Source: Porphyromonadaceae bacterium
Lineage (GTDB): Bacteria > Bacteroidota > Bacteroidia > Bacteroidales > Paludibacteraceae
DNA: 18,582 nt
Assembly: GCA_905372135.1 (NCBI GenBank)
Contig: CAJPNS010000028.1
Coordinates: 1-18,582, forward strand
Direction of reading: 5' to 3'
The notes under the pieces were generated by a model. That model saw nothing but the letters and a program-made list of their open reading frames with translations, ran no database searches and was not told the origin of the DNA. This document shows positions 1 through 7,874 of the stretch, piece after piece (position 1 is the stretch's first letter; every line of letters begins with the position of its first letter). The translations under genes were made by a program, and so were the position numbers.

Positions 1-2594
1 GTGTAAAAAAGATTGCCGTTCTCGACAGGACAAAAGAATCCGGTGCAAGTGGAGAACCGCTTTATATGGACGTTGTAGAAGCATTTGCACAATATTCGGA
101 GCAACGCCCTGTTATCGTCGGCGGTCGTTACGGATTGTCATCTAAAGACACTACACCTGCACAAGTATTGTCTGTCTACGAAAACCTTGCTCTGAACGTA
201 CCGAAACACAGATTCACCATCGGTATAGTAGACGATGTAAACTTCACCTCTCTGCCACAGAAAGAGGAAATAGCTCTAAATGAAGACTCTATCTATGAGG
301 CTAAATTCTACGGGCTTGGAGCAGATGGCACAGTGGGTGCAAACAAAAACTCCGTAAAAATCATTGGCGACAATACCGATAAATATTGCCAGGCATACTT
401 TTCGTATGACTCCAAAAAGTCGGGTGGTTTCACCTGCTCACATCTTCGTTTCGGCAACCACCCCATACGGTCTACGTATCTGGTAAATACTCCTAATTTC
501 GTAGCTTGCCACAATCAGGCTTATCTCAGGATGTACGACGTTACCCGCGGATTGCGTAAGAACGGCACTTTCCTGCTGAATACTATCTGGACGAAAGAGG
601 AGCTGTGCAAGCATTTACCCAATAAGGTAAAACGTATTTTTGCCAAAAATAATATTACCGTATATTACATTAATGCTACTCAGATAGCACGCGAGATTGG
701 TCTTGGCAACCGTACAAATACCATACTGCAATCGGCGTTTTTCCGCATAGCTAATATTATCCCTATCGACTTGGCTGTAGAAGAGATGAAGAAGTTTATA
801 ACCAAATCGTATGGTAACAAGGGACAAGAGGTTCTCGACAAAAACTATGCTGCCGTCGACCGCGGAGGAGAGTACGATATCCTTACCGTAGACCCGTCGT
901 GGGCAAATCTACCCGACGACGAGCCGGTACACAGCAATGCTCCCGCTTTCGTCAAAGACATTGTATTCACTATCAATCGTCAAGATGGCGACCTATTGCC
1001 CGTATCGGCTTTCAAAGGCTTCGAAGACGGCTCGTTCCCGTCGGGTACAGCACGTTGGGAAAAACGCGGAGTATCGCCCTTTGTCCCCGAATGGAATGCC
1101 GATAACTGTATACAGTGTAACCAGTGTGCATACGTATGTCCGCACGCTTGTATACGTCCGTTTGTACTCGACGAAAACGAACAGAAAGGATTTTCTGATA
1201 AAATGCTTGATATAAAATCTCCCAAGGAGATGGCAGGAATGAAGTTCCGCATACAAGTCGGAGTTATGGACTGTCTGGGTTGTAGCAATTGTGTTGACGT
1301 ATGCCCGGGTGTGAAAAAAGAGGGTGTACAGCACAAAGCTCTGGCTATGCAACCTTTTGAGTCGCAAGAACGTGAGGCGGAAAATTGGGAATATCTCACA
1401 ACCAAGGTTAAGTCGAAACAACATTTGATAGATGTCAAGGCTAACGTTAAGAATACTCAGTTTGCACAACCGTTATTCGAATTCTCGGGAGCTTGTTCGG
1501 GCTGTGGAGAGACCCCTTATGTGAAGCTCGTAACGCAACTCTTCGGCGACCGTCAGATGGTAGCCAACGCTACAGGATGTTCGTCGATATATTCGGGTTC
1601 GGTACCTGCCACACCATACACTACCAACGAAAAAGGTCAGGGACCGGCTTGGGCAAACTCGCTATTCGAGGATTTCTGCGAATTTGGACTTGGTATGCAG
1701 CTCGCTACCGAAAAAATGAGAGAGCGTATCGTGAAGTTATTCGGCAAAGCTATCGAAAACGAACATACTCCTGCCAATGCAAAAGAATTGATGCAGGCGT
1801 GGATAGATAATATGTTCGATGCCGATAAGACAAAAGAACTTGCACCGCAACTCGAAAAAGTAATCGACGATGGTATTGCTACCGCAAATTGTAGCGTATG
1901 TAAGGAACTGAAAGGATTGACACAATACTTAGTAAAACGTAGCCAGTGGATTATCGGTGGCGACGGAGCAAGTTACGATATAGGTTACGGTGGACTCGAC
2001 CACGTAATAGCCTCGGGTAAAGATGTCAATATCCTTGTTCTCGACACAGAGGTGTACTCCAACACAGGTGGACAGTCGTCGAAATCGACGCCGATAGGGG
2101 CTATTGCCAAATTTGCCGCATCTGGCAAACGTATCCGTAAAAAAGACTTGGGACTTATAGCCACTACTTACGGTTATGTATATGTGGCTCAGGTCGCTAT
2201 CGGAGCCAATCAGGCACATACGCTCAAAGCTCTGCGCGAAGCCGAAGCGTATAACGGACCATCAATAGTAATAGCTTATTCGCCTTGTATTGCTCACGGA
2301 ATAAAGACAGGTATGGGCAAAACGCAAGAAGAACAGGCAAAAGCCGTCGAATGCGGATATTGGCATCTGTGGCGATTCAATCCGGAGCTCGAGGCAGAGG
2401 GTAAGAACCCGTTCCAACTCGATAGTAAAGAGCCCGATTGGAGCAAGTTCCAAGACTTCCTCAAAAATGAAGTTCGCTTTGCGTCGCTATCGAAACTATT
2501 CCCCTTAGAGGCGCAAGAGCTCTATCAGGAAGCCGAAAACAACGCCCGCAAGCGTTACAACAGCTATGTGAGAATGAGCAAGATGGATTATTGA
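1..2594 (+). CDS. nifJ: Pyruvate:ferredoxin (flavodoxin) oxidoreductase, 3' part
   Basis: Oxidatively decarboxylates pyruvate with CoA to acetyl-CoA and CO2 and passes the electrons to ferredoxin, a central step of anaerobic metabolism in the cytoplasm. The reading frame is open from base 3 (VKKIAVLDRTKE..., a conserved PFOR stretch), so the gene enters from the left and about 300 N-terminal residues are missing; the ATG at 66 is internal. The visible ~863 residues contain two 4Fe-4S ferredoxin motifs, CIQCNQCAYVCP near 1107-1142 and CLGCSNCVDVCPG near 1270-1308. A C-terminal thiamine-diphosphate domain follows, with CSGCGETPY near 1495, GDGASYDIG near 1960 and NTGGQSSKSTP near 2060. CIAHGI near 2285 is typical of the C-terminal end. 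Single-chain enzymes are about 1170-1190 residues, which fits. A hairpin terminator follows directly. The identification is firm; only the left boundary is open. Confidence 0.97.
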   Translation, partial: VKKIAVLDRTKESGASGEPLYMDVVEAFAQYSEQRPVIVGGRYGLSSKDTTPAQVLSVYENLALNVPKHRFTIGIVDDVNFTSLPQKEEIALNEDSIYEAKFYGLGADGTVGANKNSVKIIGDNTDKYCQAYFSYDSKKSGGFTCSHLRFGNHPIRSTYLVNTPNFVACHNQAYLRMYDVTRGLRKNGTFLLNTIWTKEELCKHLPNKVKRIFAKNNITVYYINATQIAREIGLGNRTNTILQSAFFRIANIIPIDLAVEEMKKFITKSYGNKGQEVLDKNYAAVDRGGEYDILTVDPSWANLPDDEPVHSNAPAFVKDIVFTINRQDGDLLPVSAFKGFEDGSFPSGTARWEKRGVSPFVPEWNADNCIQCNQCAYVCPHACIRPFVLDENEQKGFSDKMLDIKSPKEMAGMKFRIQVGVMDCLGCSNCVDVCPGVKKEGVQHKALAMQPFESQEREAENWEYLTTKVKSKQHLIDVKANVKNTQFAQPLFEFSGACSGCGETPYVKLVTQLFGDRQMVANATGCSSIYSGSVPATPYTTNEKGQGPAWANSLFEDFCEFGLGMQLATEKMRERIVKLFGKAIENEHTPANAKELMQAWIDNMFDADKTKELAPQLEKVIDDGIATANCSVCKELKGLTQYLVKRSQWIIGGDGASYDIGYGGLDHVIASGKDVNILVLDTEVYSNTGGQSSKSTPIGAIAKFAASGKRIRKKDLGLIATTYGYVYVAQVAIGANQAHTLKALREAEAYNGPSIVIAYSPCIAHGIKTGMGKTQEEQAKAVECGYWHLWRFNPELEAEGKNPFQLDSKEPDWSKFQDFLKNEVRFASLSKLFPLEAQELYQEAENNARKRYNSYVRMSKMDY

Positions 2595-2614
2595 TTGAGC
2601 AATATAAAAACTGT

Positions 2615-2657
2615 AAAGAGCCCCCACACGATATGAAAGTGAGGGGCTTTTTTATTT
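2615..2657 (+). terminator. Rho-independent terminator of nifJ
   Basis: About 20 bases after the nifJ stop, agcccc and aggggct form a GC-rich stem, extended by an imperfect cac/gtg pairing. The loop is around cgatatgaaa and a T run (ttttttattttta) follows. This is a classic intrinsic terminator on the + strand. Confidence 0.88.
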
Positions 2658-2748
2658 TTATTGTTGCCTTCGAAAAAACATCGTATCGTTTTTCGGTAGA
2701 CTGTTATATCTGTTTGTAAATAAAGCACAAAGAAGTCGATAAAAAAGT

Positions 2749-2858
2749 CCGTACTTTTCAGGCAAAAAGACCGTACTTTTCAGGCAAAAAGACCGTACTT
2801 TTCAGGCAAAAAGACCGTACTTTTTCTACGAAAAGATAGTACCTTTTATAGAAAAAGT
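2749..2858. repeat. 22-bp tandem repeat, five units
   Basis: Unit ccgtacttttcaggcaaaaa plus ga (22 bases). Units 1-3 (2749-2770, 2771-2792, 2793-2814) are identical. Unit 4 (2815-2836) and unit 5 (2837-2858) keep the length and the gtac-T-run/A-run pattern but diverge. There are no stop-free coding frames of note and no spacers, so this is a plain tandem array in the nifJ-folA gap. Three identical copies suggest recent expansion. Confidence 0.93.
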
Positions 2859-2860
2859 AC
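2817..2860. repeat. Inverted repeat at the end of the tandem array
   Basis: gtactttttcta (2817-2828) is perfectly complementary to tagaaaaagtac (2849-2860). Inside, aaaag (2831-2835) pairs with ctttt (2843-2847), giving a two-part hairpin around a 7-base loop. It covers the two diverged repeat units and lies about 40 bases upstream of the folA -7 element. It could be a protein-binding site or an RNA hairpin ending readthrough; neither can be decided from sequence. Confidence 0.75.
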
Positions 2861-2898
2861 AGACTCTCCCACACGAAATTCAAACCATTAAATTTTTG

Positions 2899-2906
2899 TA
2901 TCTTTG
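2899..2906 (+). promoter_or_regulatory. Bacteroidetes -7 promoter element of folA
   Basis: TATCTTTG matches the Bacteroidetes sigma-ABfr -7 consensus TAnnTTTG and lies 30 bases before the folA ATG. No convincing -33 TTTG box is seen at the expected distance. It probably drives the folA to alkD group. Confidence 0.7.
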
Positions 2907-2936
2907 CCATTCGAAAATAAAAATCATCACCCCAAA

Positions 2937-3428
2937 ATGACTCTCTCCATAATAGTAGCCGTAGCCAACGGCAACGTGATAGGCAAAGACAATTCGTTGA
3001 TATGGCACCTGTCGGACGACCTCAAACGCTTCAAACGGATAACCGAAGGACACACCGTGATAATGGGACGCAAGACATATATGTCGCTGCCGTTTCGTCC
3101 GCTGAAAAACCGCCGTAACATAGTAATATCTACAAGTCTGGCGGATATTGATGGAGCAGAGGTTGCCCACTCCGTAGAAGAGGCTGTAGCTCTGTGCCGT
3201 ACCGAAGACGAGGTATTCATTATCGGCGGTGCCTCCGTATACGAGCAGACTATCGGGATTGCCGATAAGATATACCTTACCCGTGTGCTGAAAGACTTCG
3301 AGGGCGACACGTTTTTCCCCGAAATACAAGATAGTCGGTGGCAGAGCGTAGAAAAGTCGGAAATTCTTTTCGACGAAAAGGAAAAAACGGAGTTTTATTA
3401 CGAAACATTAGTGAGAAAACAGAATTAA
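2937..3428 (+). CDS. folA: Dihydrofolate reductase
   Basis: Reduces 7,8-dihydrofolate to tetrahydrofolate with NADPH in the cytoplasm, feeding thymidylate, purine and methionine synthesis; target of trimethoprim. The protein is 163 residues, the usual size. It begins MTLSIIVAVANGNVIGKDN, the conserved DHFR N-terminus with the Met20-type loop. LIWHLSDDLKRFKRIT follows, with the active-site acid expected in HLSDDLK, then GRKTYMSLPFRPLKNRRNIV (NADPH and substrate contacts) and FIIGGASVYEQ (cofactor-binding glycines). I chose the ATG at 2937: a TTG 33 bases upstream is in frame, but it overlaps the -7 promoter element and would add residues the family does not have. First gene of a likely operon; the next gene starts 18 bases after its stop. 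Confidence 0.96.
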   Translation: MTLSIIVAVANGNVIGKDNSLIWHLSDDLKRFKRITEGHTVIMGRKTYMSLPFRPLKNRRNIVISTSLADIDGAEVAHSVEEAVALCRTEDEVFIIGGASVYEQTIGIADKIYLTRVLKDFEGDTFFPEIQDSRWQSVEKSEILFDEKEKTEFYYETLVRKQN

Positions 3429-3446
3429 GGGATAAATCGATACATT

Positions 3447-4298
3447 ATGGGAAAAAAACGCGATTTCAAGACCACGCTCGAACATTGGAAATTCAAATAC
3501 AAACTCTCCATACTCAACGAAAAGACTCTGGAAGAGGTGTTACGTATCAGATTGTCGCGGCTGACGGTATTCATCTACGGCTCGCTGGCGCTGGTCGTGG
3601 TATTCTTTCTGATGTCGGCACTGATACTCTTTTCGCCGTTGAAATATTATCTGCCCGGTTTTTCGGACTATTCGTTGCGGTCGGAGCTGTCGCACAATAT
3701 GGCAAAAGTAGATTCGCTCTCGTCGCTGCTCCAGAAACAGACACTGCAACTACAAACCACCAAAAACCTTATCGCCGGTACACTCTCGGCAGACTCTATC
3801 CCCAAACAAAAGGATATATCTGTGGAGAAATATCGTGAACTTGTCGAGAAAAAATCAGACCGCGAGCAACAGTTCATCGAGAATTTCCAAAAAAACATCG
3901 TATCAAATACCATTACCCCGACGGTTGCCAACAACGCTGCCAAGCAAAATTTCGCAGTGCCTCTGGCAGGTACGGCAGCAGCCTCGTATGGCGAAAAGGG
4001 AGACAACGCCGTTAAGTTCACAGGCAATAACCGCGAGGTGCTGGCTGTAGCCAAAGGTATTGTAATGTCGGCAGACCTCACTGTCGGCAATCGCTATACT
4101 GTATATATACAACATCCAGACGGATATGTATCGGTTTACAAAAATCTCTCTGCGGTTTTCAAACAGGCAGGCTCTACCGTATCGACAGGCGATGTAATCG
4201 GTCAGATAGATGACGAAAACGATAAACAATACCTCATATTCGAGATTTGGCAAAACAGTATCCGTATCGACCCCCGTACCGTAATGGATATTAAATAG
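3447..4298 (+). CDS. Membrane-anchored LytM/M23-like protein, catalytic residues lost
   Basis: 283 residues. A basic cytoplasmic start (about 1-40) is followed by one membrane segment (about 41-63), so most of the protein faces the periplasm. A likely coiled-coil/linker region follows (about 78-155) and then a LytM (peptidase M23) fold (about 168-280). The fold is recognisable from AVAKGIVMSADLTVGNRYTV, HPDGYVSVYKNLS, GSTVSTGDVIGQI and FEIWQNSIRIDP. Active M23 enzymes have HxxxD, a His in YxHL and HxH. Here the first is absent, YxHL reads YKNL (231-234) and HxH reads YLIFE (262-266). The protein therefore cannot be a zinc peptidoglycan hydrolase of the normal kind. Non-catalytic LytM proteins such as EnvC and NlpD activate amidases at the septum, and a similar regulatory or scaffold role is my inference. 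It lies 18 bases after folA and 40 before dxr. Confidence 0.85.
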   Translation: MGKKRDFKTTLEHWKFKYKLSILNEKTLEEVLRIRLSRLTVFIYGSLALVVVFFLMSALILFSPLKYYLPGFSDYSLRSELSHNMAKVDSLSSLLQKQTLQLQTTKNLIAGTLSADSIPKQKDISVEKYRELVEKKSDREQQFIENFQKNIVSNTITPTVANNAAKQNFAVPLAGTAAASYGEKGDNAVKFTGNNREVLAVAKGIVMSADLTVGNRYTVYIQHPDGYVSVYKNLSAVFKQAGSTVSTGDVIGQIDDENDKQYLIFEIWQNSIRIDPRTVMDIK

Positions 4299-4338
4299 TG
4301 ATCAACAGAAGTATATTTATTTTCAAAAAGCAACAACA

Positions 4339-5496
4339 ATGAGCCATAAACAGACCGTCGCCATACTCGGCTCCACAGGTTCTATCGGCACACAGACACT
4401 CGATGTAATCGACCGACACAGCGAATTGTTCGAAGTATACGCTCTCACAGCACACAGCAATATCGACCTACTGGTAGAGCAGGCAAAGAGATATCGCCCC
4501 GAAGTGGTGGCTATTGCCGACGAGTGTCATTATAAAACACTGCGGGAGGCTCTCGACGGGCTGCCCATAAAGGTCTTTGCGGGAGCCGACAGTATCTGCC
4601 AGATAGCTGCTATGTCGCCTATCGATACGGTTGTTACGGCTATGGTGGGATATTCGGGACTGTTGCCTACGGTAAGAGCTATCGAGGCGGGTAAAAAAAT
4701 AGCTCTGGCAAATAAAGAAACACTCGTGGTAGCCGGAGAACTCGTTACAGACCTCGCTCTTAGAAACCGCGTAGACATTATCCCCATCGACTCGGAGCAT
4801 AGTGCAATATTCCAATGCCTCGTGGGTGAAAACGAGAACAGTGTCGAGAAACTTATCCTCACAGCCTCGGGCGGAGCGTTCAGAGATACACCGAAAGACG
4901 ATTTGCGGCTTGCCACAGCTGCCGACGCCTTGCGACACCCTACTTGGAAGATGGGGGCAAAAATCACTATCGACTCGGCAACGATGATGAACAAAGGGTT
5001 CGAGGTGATAGAGGCACGTTGGCTCTTCGATATTCCGACAGACAAAATAGAGGTTATCATTCACCCGCAATCGATAGTTCACTCTATGGTACAGTTCTGC
5101 GATGGCAGCATCAAAGCACAGCTCGGGCAGCCCGATATGCGACACCCGATACAGTACGCACTGACATTCCCCGACAGGCTCTATGCTCAGGTCGAACGAG
5201 CAAGCCTCGCCGACATACATCAGCTTACTTTCGAGAGACCCGATTACGAAAAGTTTCGTAATCTCAGGCTCGCCTACGACGCCCTCCGCCGAGGCGGCAA
5301 TATCCCCTGCATACTCAACGCCGCCAACGAGGTAGCAGTAGACGCCTTCCTCAAAGGCAAGGTAGGATTTTTCGCTATGAGCGACATAATAGAGCAGACA
5401 ATAAGCGAGACGGCATTTATATCGTCGCCTACTCTCGACGACTATATAGCTACCGACCGAGAGGCACGAGCACGCACATCGGAAAAGATAAAATAG
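4339..5496 (+). CDS. dxr: 1-deoxy-D-xylulose 5-phosphate reductoisomerase
   Basis: Converts DXP to 2-C-methyl-D-erythritol 4-phosphate with NADPH and a divalent metal, the committed step of the MEP isoprenoid pathway; target of fosmidomycin. 385 residues, normal length. The N-terminal NADPH fold carries GSTGSIGTQTLDV (11-23) and ALANKETLV (122-130). The metal ligands lie in DSEHSAIFQ (Asp151, Glu153) and Glu222 of MMNKGFEVIEA, with Asn218 and Lys219 as substrate contacts. HPQSIVHSMVQF and GQPDMRHPIQYALTFPDR are also conserved, as is NAANEVAVDAFL in the C-terminal part. In many Bacteroidetes the next gene is the site-2 protease rseP; here it is a DNA glycosylase gene 18 bases on. All key residues are present. 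Confidence 0.97.
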   Translation: MSHKQTVAILGSTGSIGTQTLDVIDRHSELFEVYALTAHSNIDLLVEQAKRYRPEVVAIADECHYKTLREALDGLPIKVFAGADSICQIAAMSPIDTVVTAMVGYSGLLPTVRAIEAGKKIALANKETLVVAGELVTDLALRNRVDIIPIDSEHSAIFQCLVGENENSVEKLILTASGGAFRDTPKDDLRLATAADALRHPTWKMGAKITIDSATMMNKGFEVIEARWLFDIPTDKIEVIIHPQSIVHSMVQFCDGSIKAQLGQPDMRHPIQYALTFPDRLYAQVERASLADIHQLTFERPDYEKFRNLRLAYDALRRGGNIPCILNAANEVAVDAFLKGKVGFFAMSDIIEQTISETAFISSPTLDDYIATDREARARTSEKIK

Positions 5497-5514
5497 ACCA
5501 TCATAAAAACAATT

Positions 5515-6249
5515 ATGACAGCCCAAGAGATAAAAGAACAACTTTTCGCAATGGCAGACGAGGCGAAACGCGATTTTTTACCCTATTTTTTCAAAACAGG
5601 CGAGGGGCAGTACGGCTACGGCGATAAATTTATCGGTGTGGTAGTACCCAAGCAACGAGAACTGATAAAGATATGCAAACCTCTGCTGCTCAGCCTCGAA
5701 GAGATAGAGAAGTTGTTAGAAGACGAATATCACGAATGTCGGCTGACGGGGCTGTTTTTCTTGATAGAATTGTACAAGAAAGCGGATAAAGACGAGGCTC
5801 GCCGCCGCGAGATTTACGACTTCTACATCGCTCATCACAATAGGGTGAATAATTGGGATTTGGTAGACAACTCCGCCCCGTATATCGTAGGCGACTATCT
5901 GACAGACAAAGACAAATCGGTACTCAAGACCTTCGCAGTCGGCGACAACCTCTGGCTGCAACGCATAGCAATAGTATCTACACTGTGGTTTATCCGCAAA
6001 GGAATATTGAAACCTACCTTCGAGGTGTCGCTGCTACTGCTCGACCACCGACACGACCTCATACACAAAGCTGTAGGGTGGATGTTGCGCGAGTCGGGCA
6101 AAAAGGACTTCGACGCCGAATATGCCTTCCTCACCGAGGGCGACCGTTATCGCTCGATGCCTCGTACGATGCTGCGATACGCAATAGAGAAGTTTCCCGA
6201 AACACTCAGACAGCAGTTCTTGAAGGGCGAGGTTGGGCACGAAAAGTAA
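5515..6249 (+). CDS. alkD: AlkD-family DNA alkylation repair glycosylase
   Basis: Predicted to remove N3- and N7-alkylated purines from DNA, starting base excision repair in the cytoplasm. 244 residues, all-helical HEAT-like repeat sequence, close to the 230-240 residues typical of AlkD. The residues known to matter in Bacillus cereus AlkD (Trp109, Asp113, Arg148, Trp187) have counterparts: Trp114 and Asp118 in NNWDLVD, Arg150 in WLQRIAIVST and Trp189 in HKAVGWMLRESGK. MPRTMLRYAIEKF near the end is also characteristic. It begins 18 bases after dxr, so it is probably co-transcribed with the folA group. The next gene, serS, has its own promoter element about 75 bases downstream. The family call is firm; substrate range is not shown by the sequence. 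Confidence 0.93.
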   Translation: MTAQEIKEQLFAMADEAKRDFLPYFFKTGEGQYGYGDKFIGVVVPKQRELIKICKPLLLSLEEIEKLLEDEYHECRLTGLFFLIELYKKADKDEARRREIYDFYIAHHNRVNNWDLVDNSAPYIVGDYLTDKDKSVLKTFAVGDNLWLQRIAIVSTLWFIRKGILKPTFEVSLLLLDHRHDLIHKAVGWMLRESGKKDFDAEYAFLTEGDRYRSMPRTMLRYAIEKFPETLRQQFLKGEVGHEK

Positions 6250-6323
6250 AGATTACTAATAAAACAACACTATTACACTATACTTGCCGATATGATTCGA
6301 GCATTTTTTGGCAAAAAAACCAT

Positions 6324-6331
6324 TACCTTTG
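6324..6331 (+). promoter_or_regulatory. Bacteroidetes -7 promoter element of serS
   Basis: TACCTTTG matches TAnnTTTG, 64 bases upstream of the serS ATG. A T-rich TTTTTTG stretch ends at 6310, closer than the usual -33 spacing, so only the -7 element is called. It implies a leader of roughly 55-60 bases with no T-box-like structure that I can recognise. Confidence 0.65.
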
Positions 6332-6395
6332 CAATCGATATTGTTATCGACGGTATCGACATTTGCTTTTTTATTTAAAGTACATAAAGACAGAT

Positions 6396-7670
6396 ATGCT
6401 TACACTGAAGAATATAATCGAAAACCGCAATGCAGTCATCGAAGGGCTGCACAAGAAACACTTCGCAGAGGCAGAGAAGGTGATAGACGAGATAATAGAC
6501 CTCGACAAAGAGCGTCGTAACACGCAAAAAGAACTCGACACCGCTCTTGCCGAACAAAACAAGATAGCAAAACAGATAGGCGCTCTCATAGGGCAGGGCA
6601 AGCGTTCGGAGGCAGAAGCCGCCAAGGAACAGACAGCCCGATACAAGGAGCAGAGCAAGTTGCTCGGCGAGAAACTGAACGAGTACGAGAAGATGCTTCG
6701 CGACAAGTTGTTGCAGGTGCCGAACCTGCCGCACGAGAGTGTACCCGAAGGACGCACGGCAGAAGACAACAAGACAGAACGAACAGGAGGCGTCGTCCCC
6801 GATATGCCGACGGAAGCCTTGCCGCATTGGGAGCTGGCGAAGCGTTACGACCTCATAGACTTTGAGCTTGGGGTGAAGATAACGGGTGCGGGGTTTCCCG
6901 TGTACAAGGGTAAAGGGGCAAGGCTGCAGCGTGCGTTGATAAATTTCTTCCTCGACGAGGCACGCAATGCGGGTTATCTGGAGATAGAGCCGCCGCACGT
7001 GGTAAATACAGACTCCGGCTACGGCACGGGGCAGTTGCCCGACAAAGAGGGGCAGATGTATCACGTTACCGTCGATGACCTGTATCTGATACCGACTGCC
7101 GAGGTGCCTGTAACCAATATCTTCCGCGACGTGATACTTGCCGAGAAAGATTTGCCACGTAAGCTGGCGGCATATTCGGCTTGTTTTCGCCGTGAGGCAG
7201 GCTCGTACGGCAAAGACGTACGAGGGCTGAATCGCCTGCACCAGTTTGGTAAGGTAGAGATAGTGCGTATCGACAAGCCCGAACACTCATACGACAGTCT
7301 CGACGAGATGGTGCGGTATGTCGAGAGCCTCGTCCGTAAGCTCGAGCTTCCGTATCGCATCTTACGTCTGTGCGGCGGCGATATGTCGTTTACGTCGAGC
7401 CTGACATTCGACTTCGAGGTGTTTTCGGCAGCGCAGAAGCGGTGGCTCGAGGTATCGTCGGTGTCGAACTTCGAGAGCTATCAGGCAAACCGCCTCAAAT
7501 GTCGTTACAAGACAGCAGAGGGTAAGACAGAACTTTGCCATACGCTCAACGGCAGTGCTCTGGCATTGCCGCGAATAGTTGCAGCTCTGCTCGAAAACAA
7601 CCAGACACCGAACGGTATACGCATACCGAAAGCGCTCGTACCTTACTGTGGTTTCGAAATAATCGATTGA
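6396..7670 (+). CDS. serS: Seryl-tRNA synthetase
   Basis: Class II aminoacyl-tRNA synthetase charging tRNA-Ser (and tRNA-Sec where present) with serine and ATP in the cytoplasm. 424 residues, the normal size. Residues 1-110 form the long antiparallel coiled-coil arm that grips the tRNA variable arm, visible as a dense Glu/Lys/Ala/Leu stretch. TAEVPVTN (234-241) belongs to the serine site. Motif 2 is FRREAGSYGKDVRGL (264-278) and motif 3 is NGSALALPRIVAALLENNQ near the C-terminus. The frame stays open far upstream of 6396, but the ATG at 6396 gives the family N-terminus MLTLKNIIENRNAVIEGL; the upstream extension overlaps alkD and resembles nothing. A -7 promoter element 64 bases upstream suggests independent expression. 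Confidence 0.97.
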   Translation: MLTLKNIIENRNAVIEGLHKKHFAEAEKVIDEIIDLDKERRNTQKELDTALAEQNKIAKQIGALIGQGKRSEAEAAKEQTARYKEQSKLLGEKLNEYEKMLRDKLLQVPNLPHESVPEGRTAEDNKTERTGGVVPDMPTEALPHWELAKRYDLIDFELGVKITGAGFPVYKGKGARLQRALINFFLDEARNAGYLEIEPPHVVNTDSGYGTGQLPDKEGQMYHVTVDDLYLIPTAEVPVTNIFRDVILAEKDLPRKLAAYSACFRREAGSYGKDVRGLNRLHQFGKVEIVRIDKPEHSYDSLDEMVRYVESLVRKLELPYRILRLCGGDMSFTSSLTFDFEVFSAAQKRWLEVSSVSNFESYQANRLKCRYKTAEGKTELCHTLNGSALALPRIVAALLENNQTPNGIRIPKALVPYCGFEIID

Positions 7671-7680
7671 ATATCTATGT

Positions 7681-7720
7681 ATTTAAGCGTGTAATAGTTT
7701 AACTGTTTAAACGAGGTATT
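7681..7720. repeat. Degenerate 8-bp period repeat downstream of serS
   Basis: The bases split into octamers atttaagc / gtgtaata / gtttaact / gtttaaac / gaggtatt, with gtttaa(c/g) as the best-kept core. A similar octamer run (gtttaagc / gttgaatt / gttgaagc) occurs at 11563-11586 in another gap. A short AT-rich hairpin (gtttaa/ttaaac, 7697-7712) results, but it has no T run and is not a convincing terminator. Confidence 0.5.
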
Positions 7721-7737
7721 AGGTATTTGGGGCTGAG

Positions 7738-7753
7738 ACAAATCATGATTTGT
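7738..7753. promoter_or_regulatory. Perfect 16-bp palindrome, possible operator
   Basis: acaaatcatgatttgt is its own reverse complement over 16 bases. It lies 121 bases upstream of the propeller lipoprotein ATG and 67 bases after serS. Such a site fits a dimeric regulator, but no regulator gene is near and no promoter consensus is obvious beside it. The rest of 7754-7874 is AT-rich leader without other recognisable features. Confidence 0.4.
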
Positions 7754-7874
7754 TTGTATGTGTATAAATGAAAAATAAAGGCGAACACATATTTAGCCTT
7801 GATTGTAATTTACAAAATGGACAAATACAAATATAGAATAACATAAAAAACTAATTAAAAAACAAAATTAAAAG

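Noticed and set aside
2749..2858. Possible CRISPR array
   Set aside because: The 22-bp units are directly adjacent with no spacers and there are no cas genes.
2904..2936. TTG start giving 11 extra residues to dihydrofolate reductase
   Set aside because: The codon lies within the TAnnTTTG promoter element, and the ATG at 2937 gives the family N-terminus.
4468..5541. Long open frame (357 codons) on the - strand opposite dxr and the alkD start
   Set aside because: It mirrors the codon pattern of dxr, which is fully conserved; the product is Cys/Tyr-rich and resembles no family.
6292..6378. 28-codon open frame between alkD and serS that could be a leader peptide
   Set aside because: It begins before the -7 promoter element, so the serS transcript would not contain its start, and its composition is unremarkable.
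5853..6395. In-frame extension of serS to the left
   Set aside because: Overlaps alkD in another frame, has no family similarity and lies before the serS promoter element.
6375..7286. Long - strand open frame (303 codons) opposite serS
   Set aside because: Antisense shadow of a highly conserved gene, with no promoter or recognisable protein.
7771..7800. Weak hairpin aaggc...gcctt as terminator of serS
   Set aside because: Only a 5-bp stem with a 13-base loop and no T run on the + strand.
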